A stretch of DNA of 64,000 nucleotides from Anthropogastromicrobium aceti (GTDB lineage Bacteria > Bacillota > Clostridia > Lachnospirales > Lachnospiraceae), in assembly GCF_025567095.1 (NCBI RefSeq), contig NZ_JAOQJH010000017.1. One strand, written 5' to 3'. Both the position numbers and the translations under genes were made by a program. The stretch's first letter is position 1; the number at the start of each line of letters is the position of its first letter. Positions 17,254 to 26,356 of the stretch are shown piece by piece. Under the pieces are notes generated by a model. That model was not told where the DNA came from and did not search any database. It saw nothing but the letters and a program-made list of their open reading frames with translations.

Positions 17254-17480
17254 GCGCATCTTGCCGTGAATTGCTTGTCGTATATTCCTAATTTCGCTAT
17301 CCTTATATTAGTGAATGATATTCATGAGATATCAGTACTCAGGCGACGCCGTAACCAAAGCAGACTTTTGAAAAACTTGGCAGAGGTTTCGATGATTGTG
17401 CTTTACTGAGGCAATCGTCTGCTTCGCAGCCGGATTCCTCGTTCGAAGCCTTTCGTAACTTAGATAGCCCGTGAATATAT
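17254..17480. other. Gene-free spacer before the ABC exporter
   Basis: No credible reading frame is visible. The GC-richer stretch 17431-17460 (with CGAAGCCTTTCGTAA) loosely resembles, in inverted form, a stretch near 56590. The segment near 17262 (GAATTGCTT) recalls the repeat blocks at 52361 and 57683. No convincing promoter was found. Confidence 0.4.
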
Positions 17481-17495
17481 AAGGGAGGAACGCAT

Positions 17496-18422
17496 ATGCA
17501 ATCAGAGATCACCATAAAAAATCTAAAAAAGTACTTCGCTGAAATCAAAGCCGTCGATGACATTAGTTTTACCGTGCAAAAAGGGGAATTGTTTGGTTTT
17601 CTCGGTGTAAATGGAGCTGGAAAATCAACAACGATTCGCATGATGTGCACGCTGTTTTCTCCGACAGATGGAGAGATTTGGATTGGAGGACAGCAGGTTG
17701 GAGTACATGATGAAGAGATTCGTCAGAAAATAGGTGTGGTTTGGCAGGAGAATGTGTTAGACGATCGACTGACGGTTAAGGAAAATTTGCAGGTACGCGC
17801 AGAAATGTATCAGACAAAGCGTGCATGGCAAAAGGAACGCATTCAGACAGTTTGCGAAAAGCTTCATTTGGAGGATATCTACACGAGGCGTTATGCAAAA
17901 CTTTCCGGTGGACAAAAGAGGCGATGTGAGATTGCGGCAGCACTGCTAAACGATCCAGAGGTTTTGTTCTTGGATGAGCCAACAACTGGTCTTGATCCGG
18001 CTACGAGAAAGCAAGTTTGGAACAGCGTAGAATCACTTCAGTGCGAGGATCAGGTGACGGTTTTTTTGACAACTCATTACATGGAAGAGGCAGCAGCGGC
18101 AGGTCATATCGCCATTATCGACAAAGGAAAACTTTGTGAGTTTGGAACACCACAGGAATTAAAAATGCGCTACGCAAAGGATACACTGACGTTGTATTAT
18201 AAACAAGAGAAACACACACTTACTTCTGATAATGAAAAAATATATGATACAATACCGATAACAGCAAAATCAGAGATCCGTGTATTAGAAAACAGCATGG
18301 AAGCAATCCCAATTTTAAATCAGTTATCAGATCAGCTTGAAGGCTTTGAGTTGCAGCAGGGTACCATGGATGACGTGTTTCTGGCAGTTACTGGAAAGAG
18401 CTTGAAAGGAGGCAACATATGA
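17496..18422 (+). CDS. ABC-2 type exporter, ATP-binding protein
   Basis: This is the ATPase of an exporter of the DrrA class. Walker A is GVNGAGKST (37-45), the signature is LSGGQKRR (137-144), Walker B is VLFLDEPTTGLDP, and a C-terminal regulatory tail of about 80 residues follows. Length is 308. It overlaps the permease gene by 4 bases, so the two are translated together. With the permease, LytTR and DUF3021 genes it forms a four-gene unit seen in many Firmicutes, where LytTR controls the exporter. The exported compound is not predictable. Confidence 0.9.
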   Translation: MQSEITIKNLKKYFAEIKAVDDISFTVQKGELFGFLGVNGAGKSTTIRMMCTLFSPTDGEIWIGGQQVGVHDEEIRQKIGVVWQENVLDDRLTVKENLQVRAEMYQTKRAWQKERIQTVCEKLHLEDIYTRRYAKLSGGQKRRCEIAAALLNDPEVLFLDEPTTGLDPATRKQVWNSVESLQCEDQVTVFLTTHYMEEAAAAGHIAIIDKGKLCEFGTPQELKMRYAKDTLTLYYKQEKHTLTSDNEKIYDTIPITAKSEIRVLENSMEAIPILNQLSDQLEGFELQQGTMDDVFLAVTGKSLKGGNI

Positions 18423-19330
18423 GAGAGATCAAAGCAATGACAAAGAGAAATCTGTTAATTTATTTTCGAAACAAAAGTGCTGTCTTTTTTTCGATATTAT
18501 CAGCACTGATTTTGCTTGCCATTATGGTTGTCTTTCTTGGAGAGTCGTCATCAGAGGGTTTGCTTGACGCATTGAACCAATATGGAACTGGCACAGCAGA
18601 GGAAAATGCAAAAAATGCCTCGTGGCTGGTTCAATTGTGGATCATGGGTGGTATTCTGGGTATTAACAGCGTAACAGTATCGCTAACTGCGATTGGTGCA
18701 ATGGTAGAGGATGAAGAAAGAGGACGGTTACGTTCATTTTATGTGACACCAGCAAGTCGTTTTTATCTGTCACTGGGTTATATTTTGTCAGCTTGGGTTA
18801 GTGGTATGGTGATTTGCCTTACGACATTGGCAGTGGGAGAAGGGTTCTTTGCATTAAAAGGACATCCAGTACTTGGAATTGTTGATCTGGTATCACTTGT
18901 TGGTGTGATTGCATTAAATACGTTTGTATTTTCAGCAATTGGCTATTTGGCAGCATTGTTTATACGCACAGGAAGTGCATGGAGTGGTATGTTGACTGTG
19001 GCTGGTACACTTGTAGGTTTCTTGGGTGGTACTTACATTCCAGTGGCGTCCATGTCTGAATGGCTTCAAAATGTGGTAAAACTTCTTCCAGTGATTCATG
19101 GAACTGCTCTGATGCGAAGATTTTGTATGCAAAGTGCATCTAAAACAGTTTTTGCAGGAATGTCAGATACCGTACAGACTGTATTTTTCGAACAGATGGG
19201 TGTCACACTAAAAAATGGCGCACAGACAATCAGTATATTGGGACAGATTTTACTATTGATTGCTTGGGCAGTGGTTGTCATCGCAATTGCAGCTGCAATC
19301 GCAAAAAGAAGAAAATTAAAAGATCGCTAA
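18419..19330 (+). CDS. ABC-2 type exporter, permease
   Basis: This 303-residue membrane protein has the ABC-2 pattern: a first segment at about 22-42, a short extracytoplasmic part, and five more segments including one at the C-terminal end. The block GRLRSFYVTPASR followed by a conserved proline-rich hinge (YIPVASMSEWLQNVVKLLPVIHG) is typical of DrrB-like permeases. It partners the ATPase immediately upstream and is followed 22 bases later by the LytTR gene. Confidence 0.88.
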   Translation: MREIKAMTKRNLLIYFRNKSAVFFSILSALILLAIMVVFLGESSSEGLLDALNQYGTGTAEENAKNASWLVQLWIMGGILGINSVTVSLTAIGAMVEDEERGRLRSFYVTPASRFYLSLGYILSAWVSGMVICLTTLAVGEGFFALKGHPVLGIVDLVSLVGVIALNTFVFSAIGYLAALFIRTGSAWSGMLTVAGTLVGFLGGTYIPVASMSEWLQNVVKLLPVIHGTALMRRFCMQSASKTVFAGMSDTVQTVFFEQMGVTLKNGAQTISILGQILLLIAWAVVVIAIAAAIAKRRKLKDR

Positions 19331-19351
19331 AGGTCTGAGAGAGGGGAATTT

Positions 19352-19795
19352 ATGAAAGTAACAATACAGGAGTGTTCGGCAGAGGAGGAAGAGGAAGTCA
19401 TCATCCGATGCCGTGGAATAGATGAAAGAATCAGTCGACTTCTTAAGGCACTCCAATCCGATCAGGAAAAATTGACGGTATTTGACGGAGAAAAAATGCA
19501 TCAAGTACAGCTTCGCGATATCTGCTATTTTGAGGCAGTTGACAATCGTGTGTTTGCCTATCTGGATACAAAAGTGTTTGAAATTCATTCAAAGTTGTAT
19601 GAGTTAGAGCAGCAGTATGGAAATGCAGATTTTTTCAGAGTCTCAAAATCAGTCATCGTAAATTTATCAAAGGTCGATCATTTTAGTCCAATGTTTCAAG
19701 GACGCATGGATGCCTGCATGACAAACAAAGAGCATGTCGTAATATCCAGACAATACGTTTCACTTTTAAAGGTTCGATTAGGACTAAAAAATTAG
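19352..19795 (+). CDS. LytTR-domain DNA-binding regulator
   Basis: The 147-residue protein is a stand-alone LytTR regulator. An N-terminal region of about 45 residues leads into the LytTR beta fold (about 48-145: ICYFEAVDNRVFAYL, FFRVSKSVIVNLSKV, HVVISRQYVSLLK). There is no receiver domain. GAGAGGGG lies before the ATG. In this arrangement the LytTR protein and the following DUF3021 membrane protein commonly act as activator and membrane-bound antagonist of their own operon. That assignment comes from the family, not from this sequence. Confidence 0.9.
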   Translation: MKVTIQECSAEEEEEVIIRCRGIDERISRLLKALQSDQEKLTVFDGEKMHQVQLRDICYFEAVDNRVFAYLDTKVFEIHSKLYELEQQYGNADFFRVSKSVIVNLSKVDHFSPMFQGRMDACMTNKEHVVISRQYVSLLKVRLGLKN

Positions 19796-19809
19796 AAGGG
19801 AGAAGGAAC

Positions 19810-20238
19810 ATGACAAAATTCGAGTTCGTTTTGAATAAATTTTATGAAATTACAGCGTGGTCGCTGTTTGCGGCGGTTGCTATGACAGTATTAAACGGAG
19901 ACTATGACACGGTTCCAGCCTCTCTTTTGTGGCAGATTCCATTATTGTCATTTTTAGGAGCACTTTCTTCTCTGATTTATCCTTGGGATCGCAGCATGAC
20001 AAGAAAAGAGTTTGTGATTCGCATTGCCATTCACTATCTGATTATGAATGGGATTGTGCTTGGTGGTGGCAGCTTGTTTGGCTGGTTTGATATTCATGAG
20101 CCACTGCAGGTTGCTATGATGGCATTATCCGTTGCCATTATCTTTTTCATTATTTCCCTGTATTCGTGGACGAAGGGAAATCGAGAGGCACAAAAGCTGA
20201 ACCAGCGTTTGAAAAAGCGTAATGACAACGAATCATGA
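19810..20238 (+). CDS. DUF3021 family membrane protein
   Basis: The 142-residue protein has four predicted membrane segments (about 14-32, 40-58, 72-92, 96-118) and a basic C-terminal tail, the DUF3021 layout. It starts 14 bases after the LytTR gene, behind GAAGGGAGAAGG. Its consistent pairing with LytTR regulators suggests that it holds the regulator at the membrane until a signal arrives. It is the last gene of the exporter operon. Confidence 0.85.
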   Translation: MTKFEFVLNKFYEITAWSLFAAVAMTVLNGDYDTVPASLLWQIPLLSFLGALSSLIYPWDRSMTRKEFVIRIAIHYLIMNGIVLGGGSLFGWFDIHEPLQVAMMALSVAIIFFIISLYSWTKGNREAQKLNQRLKKRNDNES

Positions 20239-20282
20239 TAAATCGAAAAAATATAGTAAATCACATAATTAGACTAGCAATT

Positions 20283-20330
20283 AAGTCAATCACAAATGAA
20301 ATTAACTTTTATTGTGTGATTGATTCTGAC
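20283..20330. terminator. Probable bidirectional terminator between convergent genes
   Basis: GTCAATCACAAA at 20284-20295 pairs with TTGTGTGATTGATTCTGAC at 20313-20331 with small bulges. A T-rich run follows on the plus side and an A/T-rich stretch on the minus side. It overlaps the last codons of the minus-strand MATE gene. Confidence 0.55.
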
Positions 20331-21735
20331 TTTTAACTTCAATGTGGTGCTGCTTTCTAAACTCATAAATGGTGGCAAGTCCGGCATCTGATACAGGACG
20401 AATCCACTTTCCAGAGTAGAGATGACACTGCATGATAATATAGCGTATCGGTTCATCAATATAGCAGAACGCAAACACGAGAAGAAATGGTGCATGAAAA
20501 TAAAAATTAGAAAGATATACAAATGGAAGCACCATAAGATACATGAATGTAATCTCCATAATTGAACCAAAAGCGGCATCTCCGGCAGAACGGTAGGTGT
20601 CGTTTTGTGCCCAGTTTCCCATACGAATGATGGCGGCAATGCTGTAAATGATAAGCATGCCAGTACCAGTTTCATAGGATTTTCCTGAAAGTCCGAGCAT
20701 ATGAAGAAGTGGATTGTGAACGAGCAAAAGTGTCAGACAGGCAATGCTTATAATGGCGCTGCACAGATAAACCAGACGCTTAGCGCGCTCAAAGGCAAGC
20801 TCGTGATTGCCGGCGCCAACTTCTTTTCCAACGAGAATCGAGGCTGCATTGGAAAAACCGCTAAAGAATGCAATGACGAGACCTTCCATAGTACGAAAGA
20901 CAGCGACGGCAGCGATTGCCTGTTCACTTTGACGTCCCAGAACAACGTTAATCATCATATTTCCAACACCAATCAGAACTTCGTTGCAGATGATTGGGAA
21001 GCACTTGATCAGGTAATTTTGCAGAGATTCCTTTGTCCAGCGAAAATGTTTGGAAAATTCCAAGACAAATGGAATCCTTTGATGAAGGATAAATCCAATC
21101 AAAATTAAAAGATTCACAACACCGGCAAGAACAGTTCCGACAGCAGCACCAGCGGCACCCATTTCTGGAAGTCCAAATTTTCCAAAAATGAAAAGATAGT
21201 TAAAAAAGCAATTGGCGATAACAGAGGCGATGCCGCCATAAAGCGGAATTTTCACGCGTTCGATGGAACGAAGCAGTGCACTCATTGCCATTGACAAAAC
21301 CTGGAGCGGGTACGCAAAGCCAACAATCCTAAGGTAAGAAATACCAATCGCCTGAATTTCTGGCTTGTCGGTGTAGACTCCCATGATAAAAGAAGGTACT
21401 CCGATTGCAAGACCTGCAAAAACAAGAGCAACGGTCATCATAAAAAGAAGCGTCATTCCATAAGAGCGAGTAATTCCATCATGATCCTTTGCTCCCCAGT
21501 ATTGAGCGAAAAACAGCATGCCTCCGCCAATAAAACCCCAGTATCCAGAGAACATCAAACTGGAAAATTGAGCACATAATCCGACAGCACCGACCGCTTT
21601 TTCTCCGATAGAAGCCAGCATAATGGTGTCAACCATACTGCCTGTGGTGGTGAGCAGATTCTGGAGGGCTACTGGTATCGCAATAATTGCAATGTGCTTT
21701 AGAAAGTACCCCCAGTCAAATTTTTTCTGCTTCAT
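20302..21735 (-). CDS. MATE family efflux transporter
   Basis: The 477-residue membrane protein has 12 hydrophobic segments in two MatE repeats; NLLTTTGSMVDTIMLASIGEKAVGAVGL at the start is the family signature. MATE pumps export cationic drugs or metabolites using Na+ or H+. The minus-strand start has a GGGGAGG-type site just upstream (read on the complement near 21745). It is a single gene, convergent with the LytTR operon and divergent from the PAP2 fusion gene. The substrate is unknown. Confidence 0.9.
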   Translation of the reverse strand: MKQKKFDWGYFLKHIAIIAIPVALQNLLTTTGSMVDTIMLASIGEKAVGAVGLCAQFSSLMFSGYWGFIGGGMLFFAQYWGAKDHDGITRSYGMTLLFMMTVALVFAGLAIGVPSFIMGVYTDKPEIQAIGISYLRIVGFAYPLQVLSMAMSALLRSIERVKIPLYGGIASVIANCFFNYLFIFGKFGLPEMGAAGAAVGTVLAGVVNLLILIGFILHQRIPFVLEFSKHFRWTKESLQNYLIKCFPIICNEVLIGVGNMMINVVLGRQSEQAIAAVAVFRTMEGLVIAFFSGFSNAASILVGKEVGAGNHELAFERAKRLVYLCSAIISIACLTLLLVHNPLLHMLGLSGKSYETGTGMLIIYSIAAIIRMGNWAQNDTYRSAGDAAFGSIMEITFMYLMVLPFVYLSNFYFHAPFLLVFAFCYIDEPIRYIIMQCHLYSGKWIRPVSDAGLATIYEFRKQHHIEVKSQNQSHNKS

Positions 21736-21855
21736 AAGAAAAACCTCCCCAAAAACAATAATAAAATGCAGAAGCAGCGCTAGTATATCATGGTTTAATA
21801 TGTTTTTCCATGTAGGATTTTACTTAAATGATATACTTTTTGGAAGAATATGGTC

Positions 21856-21893
21856 TTGCCATTTTTGTCGTGCTGTACTATAATGACGACAAA
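21856..21893 (+). promoter_or_regulatory. Promoter of the PAP2-DgkA gene with flanking palindrome
   Basis: TTGCCA (21856-21861) and TATAAT (21879-21884), spacer 17. TTTGTCGT (21864-21871) and ACGACAAA (21886-21893) form an inverted repeat around the -10 box, which may be an operator. Confidence 0.65.
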
Positions 21894-21916
21894 AGAAAAG
21901 ACAGGCAGGTGATGTA

Positions 21917-22939
21917 GTGAAATATAAAAAAGGAAAATTGTGGAAGATTCCAACGCTTGTCGTATGTGCAGTTTTATTTGGACTATTGGCGGCTGATATC
22001 AGTGGATCATATGTGACTGCACCGATTGATGTTGCAGCGTATCATATTTTAAGGTCATTTGAGAGTAGCGCAGCGACAGGATTTTTCAAAATAATGACTA
22101 ACATGGTTCATCCAGTAGTACTTTTAGTAATAAGTCTTTCGATGATTCATATTTTAAAGCAGCGTAAATATTTTATAGCTTTGCTTGGAAATTTGATTTT
22201 GACAGTCCTTTTGAATGTAGCAATCAAGGGTAGTTTTATGAGAATACGTCCGCCGCAGGAGATGCATCTTGTTATGGAGAGTGGTTATAGCTTTCCGAGT
22301 GGACATGCCATGGTGGCAGCGTCATTTTATGGATTTCTTGCATATATGCTTAAGCAGGCAGACTTGAAAAAAAGTCAAAGATATGCGTTTACAGTGCTTA
22401 ATGCGCTGATTGTATTTTTAGTTGGCTGCAGTCGAATTTATCTTGGCGTGCATTATGCAACTGACGTTATTGGTGGATTTTGCGTTTCAGTAATGTATTT
22501 GATTTTATATACTGAGGTTATTAGTCATTACTTTGCAGCAGAGGCATTAGATGCGGCACATCATCATTTAGATGTAAAGCAAGAGCTTGTTTTAAGTTTT
22601 GCCTATGCATTTCGAGGTATATTTGACGGCATCAAAAATGAACGAAATATGATGATACATTATTCAGTAGTTGTATTAGTTGTAGTTTTTGGTGTCACAT
22701 TAAAACTGACAGTGACCGAATGGGGCATTTGCCTTATATTATGTGGAATGGTCATTGCACTTGAGCAGGTCAATACTGCAATAGAAGCAGTAGTTGATCT
22801 GGTGACAGAGGAACACAAAGAGCTGGCACGTTTAGCGAAAGACACAGCGGCAGGTGCTGTGCTTGTAGCAGCCATCACGGCAGCCATTGTAGGCGGATTA
22901 ATTTTCTTCCCTAAATTGGCACAGCTTTTTGGATTATAA
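21917..22939 (+). CDS. PAP2 phosphatase fused to DgkA-type undecaprenol kinase
   Basis: This one 340-residue membrane protein has two enzymes. Residues 1-205 are a PAP2 phosphatase with all three motifs: K104...RP112, PSGH at 127-130, and SR173...H179. Residues 225-340 are a DgkA-type lipid kinase with ALEQVNTAIEAVVD (E283, N286, E290, D294). In Gram-positives the kinase part phosphorylates undecaprenol, and PAP2 enzymes remove phosphate from undecaprenyl pyrophosphate, so the fusion joins opposing or successive steps of cell-wall carrier recycling. It starts at GTG 21917 behind AGGTGAT. The phasin-like gene follows after 31 bases. Confidence 0.9.
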   Translation: MKYKKGKLWKIPTLVVCAVLFGLLAADISGSYVTAPIDVAAYHILRSFESSAATGFFKIMTNMVHPVVLLVISLSMIHILKQRKYFIALLGNLILTVLLNVAIKGSFMRIRPPQEMHLVMESGYSFPSGHAMVAASFYGFLAYMLKQADLKKSQRYAFTVLNALIVFLVGCSRIYLGVHYATDVIGGFCVSVMYLILYTEVISHYFAAEALDAAHHHLDVKQELVLSFAYAFRGIFDGIKNERNMMIHYSVVVLVVVFGVTLKLTVTEWGICLILCGMVIALEQVNTAIEAVVDLVTEEHKELARLAKDTAAGAVLVAAITAAIVGGLIFFPKLAQLFGL

Positions 22940-22970
22940 ATTTAACACAAGCAGAAAGGCAGGTAACAGT

Positions 22971-23336
22971 ATGGATTTTAAGGTAACAGATCTTGTAAAG
23001 AATGTAGTTTTGGCAGGTATTGGTGCAGCAGCAGTGACAACCGAGAAGGCAAAGGATGTTGCAGATGAACTCGTAAAAAAGGGAAGCCTGACCGTAGAGC
23101 AGGGAAAGGTGTTAAACGAGGAACTTAAACACAACATTAAAGAAACCTTGGATAATAAGAAAAAAAAGGATGCTTCTGTTGAGGAACTGCTGTCAGCGAT
23201 GACACCAGATCAGATTGATGCTTTAAAGGAGCTGTTAAATAAGGCAGCTAAGCCACAGGATAAAGAGGCAAAGGCAGAAGCACCACAGGATGAAGAACAA
23301 AAGGCAGAGCAAAAAGAGAATACACAGGATGAGTGA
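22971..23336 (+). CDS. Phasin-like small helical protein
   Basis: This 121-residue soluble protein is all-helical. It has a conserved start (DLVKNVVLAGIGAAAVTTEKAKDVADELVKKG), a heptad-like middle and a highly charged Lys/Glu/Gln tail. It resembles short phasin or granule-associated proteins often found beside AarF kinases in Firmicutes. ATG 22971 is preceded by GCAGGTAA; an upstream in-frame ATG at 22929 lies inside the previous gene. Its stop overlaps the aarF start (ATGAGTGA), so the pair is coupled. Confidence 0.75.
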   Translation: MDFKVTDLVKNVVLAGIGAAAVTTEKAKDVADELVKKGSLTVEQGKVLNEELKHNIKETLDNKKKKDASVEELLSAMTPDQIDALKELLNKAAKPQDKEAKAEAPQDEEQKAEQKENTQDE

Positions 23337-24903
23337 GAGAGAAGACAGATCGAGACTTTCTGAAATCATGCAGATACTGCGGCGTTATCGCATTACAAAA
23401 GGGATAACGCCGGTAAAAGTACGTGAGATATTAGAAGAACTAGGACCAACTTATGTAAAGCTGGGACAAATTCTTTCAATACGAACAGATTTAATTTCAT
23501 CTGAGTATTGCAAAGAGCTGCAGAAGCTGCGCTCTCAGGTCAGCCCAATGCCATATGATGAGGTTAGGGCTGTACTTTACGAAGCATACAAAAAAGACCC
23601 GGAGGATGTTTTTGCATCAATTGTAAAGACTCCAATCGGGTCTGCTTCGATTGCGCAGGTTCATGAAGCCTTTCTTAAAAGTGGTGAGCATGTGGTTCTC
23701 AAGGTTCAAAGGCGCGGCATTTATGGCACCATGGAAAGAGATGTTGCCATGATGCAGCGTATGCTTCGTTTTGTGCCGCCTGCCCTGAAAGGTCTTGTTG
23801 ATTTAGAGCGAGTGATAAGTGAGTTTTGGTCAGCAGCTAAAGAGGAAATGGATTTTCTTCGTGAAGCTGCAAATATGGAAACATTTTCAAAAAACAATGA
23901 GAATGTCGTTTTTGTTGCGTCTCCTAAGCTGTACAGTGAGCTGACAACAGCACAGGTTCTTGTCATGGAGTATATTGATGGCTACAGCGTTTCAGATACG
24001 CATACACTAGAACAGGAAGGCTATGACCTAGTTGAAATAGGAGAAAAGCTTGCTGACAATTATGTGCGTCAGATTATGCAGGATGGATTTTTCCATGCTG
24101 ATCCACATCCGGGAAATCTTAGGATTCGCGGTGGAAAAATTGTCTGGCTTGATATGGGAATGATGGGGCGCCTCACGCCAAGAGATAAAAGTCTGATAGC
24201 AAAGGCAGTAAAAGCAATCGCAAGAGGAAATAATTCTGAGTTAGTGGATGTGATACTGGCGCTTGGCATTTTTCATGGAAAACCAAATCGAATCCGCTTG
24301 TATACCGATATTGAAGGTCTTATGACGCGTTACGGCACGCTGGATATCGGCAGTATTGACATTGCTGCACTTTTAACAGAGCTAATAGAGATAATGAGTG
24401 CCAATGAGCTTGCAATGCCGGCACAGCTGACACTTCTCGCAAGAGGAATGACGACAATTGAGGGTGTAATTGCAGATTTAAGTCCTCAAGTCAATATCGT
24501 GGAGGTAGCGTCGGGACGTATTTCGGCATCATTTTGGGAAAATGTAAATTGGAAGGAAGAACTCAAAAATGAGGGAAGCCAGCTGTATCGCTCCATTAAC
24601 AGGGCAATGGACATTCCCGTACTAATGGCAGATCTTTTACAGAGCTATCGAAATAATGAGACGAGAATAAAGCTTGATCTTCATGCGACAGAGGATTTGT
24701 CACAGATGCTTGAAAAGCTTGTCTCAAAGATGGTTATGGGACTTGTTATAGCAGCACTTCTTCTGGCATCAAGTATTTTATGTACCACACAAATGCAGCC
24801 GCACCTATTTGGAATACCAGCGCTTGGTTTTCTCGGCTACATCATGGCGCTTGGTCTTGCAGGTTATCTAGTGTGGGAGCATTTTAAAAACAAAAATAAA
24901 TAG
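23329..24903 (+). CDS. AarF/UbiB/ABC1 family atypical kinase
   Basis: The 524-residue protein has an ABC1 kinase-like domain (about 55-300) with the KxGQ motif (VKLGQILSIRTD), the alanine-rich loop replacing the P-loop (IGSASIAQVH), FFHADPHPGN and the DMGMMGRL metal motif. Two C-terminal hydrophobic segments follow (about 467-520). UbiB proteins support ubiquinone synthesis in Proteobacteria; a Clostridium of this type makes no ubiquinone, so here the target is another lipid or is unknown. The start overlaps the phasin gene by 8 bases. Two U32-type genes follow after 37 bases. Confidence 0.9.
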   Translation: MSEREDRSRLSEIMQILRRYRITKGITPVKVREILEELGPTYVKLGQILSIRTDLISSEYCKELQKLRSQVSPMPYDEVRAVLYEAYKKDPEDVFASIVKTPIGSASIAQVHEAFLKSGEHVVLKVQRRGIYGTMERDVAMMQRMLRFVPPALKGLVDLERVISEFWSAAKEEMDFLREAANMETFSKNNENVVFVASPKLYSELTTAQVLVMEYIDGYSVSDTHTLEQEGYDLVEIGEKLADNYVRQIMQDGFFHADPHPGNLRIRGGKIVWLDMGMMGRLTPRDKSLIAKAVKAIARGNNSELVDVILALGIFHGKPNRIRLYTDIEGLMTRYGTLDIGSIDIAALLTELIEIMSANELAMPAQLTLLARGMTTIEGVIADLSPQVNIVEVASGRISASFWENVNWKEELKNEGSQLYRSINRAMDIPVLMADLLQSYRNNETRIKLDLHATEDLSQMLEKLVSKMVMGLVIAALLLASSILCTTQMQPHLFGIPALGFLGYIMALGLAGYLVWEHFKNKNK

Positions 24904-24940
24904 CATGCATTAGGCGTGTGATGGCAAAGGCAGGTTTAGG

Positions 24941-26356
24941 ATGATACCATTTGCGATTTTATCAGGCAAAATAAAGACAAAGACAGATGAAAAAGAGATT
25001 CGCCTTTTGGAGCTGTCACCTGATTATTTTACCTTTCGTCTGTTAAAAGAACAGGCACAAAAATATGTACAGCAATTATCAGATGCAGGACAGCAACGCA
25101 ACATAGTGCTGTCCTTTTTTCAGTTTCAGAAAAGAAGCTATCATGAAGTGATACTAAATTGTACACGGGACGTTGTAAAAATTGAATTGATGCCGCAAAA
25201 ACAGATGGAGGGGCTTGTCTGCGAGATTCGTGTTGATGTAAAAAACGAAGAATACCGTATATATACGGAACGCTTTAATAAGGAGTATCTGAATTATATA
25301 TATTTAAAGCTGGATGAGACAGAGGCAGATATGTCAAAGGCATTAGTTGGCTATCCGTCAGAAAAGGAACAAACTTATTCAGATACATTAAAGAAACAGC
25401 GAGCAGCATGGACACAAGTACCTAATGAAACAAAGAAGTCACTGACAGAGCGAGTAGATGGCATTGAGCTAGATAACCCGGCCTGGTATCAGGCATATCT
25501 GTCAAAGCCTCTTAAGGATTTTATTTCTCTTTATTGGGAAAGCAGTGGATGGATTGATATAGATTTATGTAAGATTGCATGGCGTGTACCAAAATATTTT
25601 TATATTGGAAATGCATATTGTTTTCATCTGTTTCCTAAAAAGACACAGTTAGAGGCTATGCTTGAAAAGACGTGGAGTGATCATATTTTCCCTGTTTGTG
25701 TGTTTGCACCTGTTGAAGAAAAAGACTTTATAAAAATAGAAAAAATATTAAAGCTTCTTTCAGATTGGTGTCAAAATAAATGTGTAAAAATTGAGCTTGT
25801 AATAAATGATTGGGGAATGGCAGGTCTGATCAGAAAAAAATATCCGAATCAGTTTTTGCTGACGCTTGGCTGCCTTTTGTCAAAACAAAGACGTGACACA
25901 AGAATGAACTATGTTAATAGAAATGACAATGAGTTTAGTAAAGAAAAAAGTCAGATAGATGCTCCATTTTACAGACAGTATCTTGCCAAGCATTTTAATA
26001 TAACGCGTGTGTCACTTCAAAACAGCGGCATTGATCAATCATTTTTTACGCCAGACAGTATGATTGGCATGACGCTTCATTTTCCATATTTTCAAATGAA
26101 TACTTCTGGATGGTGTCCGCTTTTGGCAATGCTTTACAGAGGCAGCAGAGGAAGGCAGAAAGCAGTTGATGATTGCCATTGTGAATGTATGACATATGCA
26201 TTTGAGTATCCTGATTTTCTTTGCATGACAGGGCGGTATAACAGTATTTTTGGATATAATGATTTGATTAGAATAGAAAAAGAAGGAGTTCGTCTTGTGG
26301 CTGGATTTTTAAATGCACCATTAAAAAACGATTCGGCAAAGGGGACAAAGCTATGA
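24941..26356 (+). CDS. U32-associated protein with C-terminal cysteine cluster
   Basis: I do not recognise a named family for this 471-residue soluble protein. The C-terminal half has features of U32-type barrels (VELVINDWGM-like strand at about residues 283-292) and a cysteine cluster: C392, then C412, C414, C416 and C428. That could bind a 4Fe-4S cluster, as in UbiV. The N-terminal 200 residues have no visible motif. It overlaps the next gene, a clear U32 protein, by 4 bases (ATGA), and the two probably act as a heterodimer, as UbiU and UbiV do. Confidence 0.6.
   Translation: MIPFAILSGKIKTKTDEKEIRLLELSPDYFTFRLLKEQAQKYVQQLSDAGQQRNIVLSFFQFQKRSYHEVILNCTRDVVKIELMPQKQMEGLVCEIRVDVKNEEYRIYTERFNKEYLNYIYLKLDETEADMSKALVGYPSEKEQTYSDTLKKQRAAWTQVPNETKKSLTERVDGIELDNPAWYQAYLSKPLKDFISLYWESSGWIDIDLCKIAWRVPKYFYIGNAYCFHLFPKKTQLEAMLEKTWSDHIFPVCVFAPVEEKDFIKIEKILKLLSDWCQNKCVKIELVINDWGMAGLIRKKYPNQFLLTLGCLLSKQRRDTRMNYVNRNDNEFSKEKSQIDAPFYRQYLAKHFNITRVSLQNSGIDQSFFTPDSMIGMTLHFPYFQMNTSGWCPLLAMLYRGSRGRQKAVDDCHCECMTYAFEYPDFLCMTGRYNSIFGYNDLIRIEKEGVRLVAGFLNAPLKNDSAKGTKL

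Noticed and set aside
17224..17409. 61-codon frame in the spacer before the ABC exporter
   Set aside because: No ribosome site, no similarity, and it begins inside a terminator stem.
20701..21108. Plus-strand reading frame of 135 codons
   Set aside because: It lies wholly antisense to a well-supported MATE gene and has no family features.
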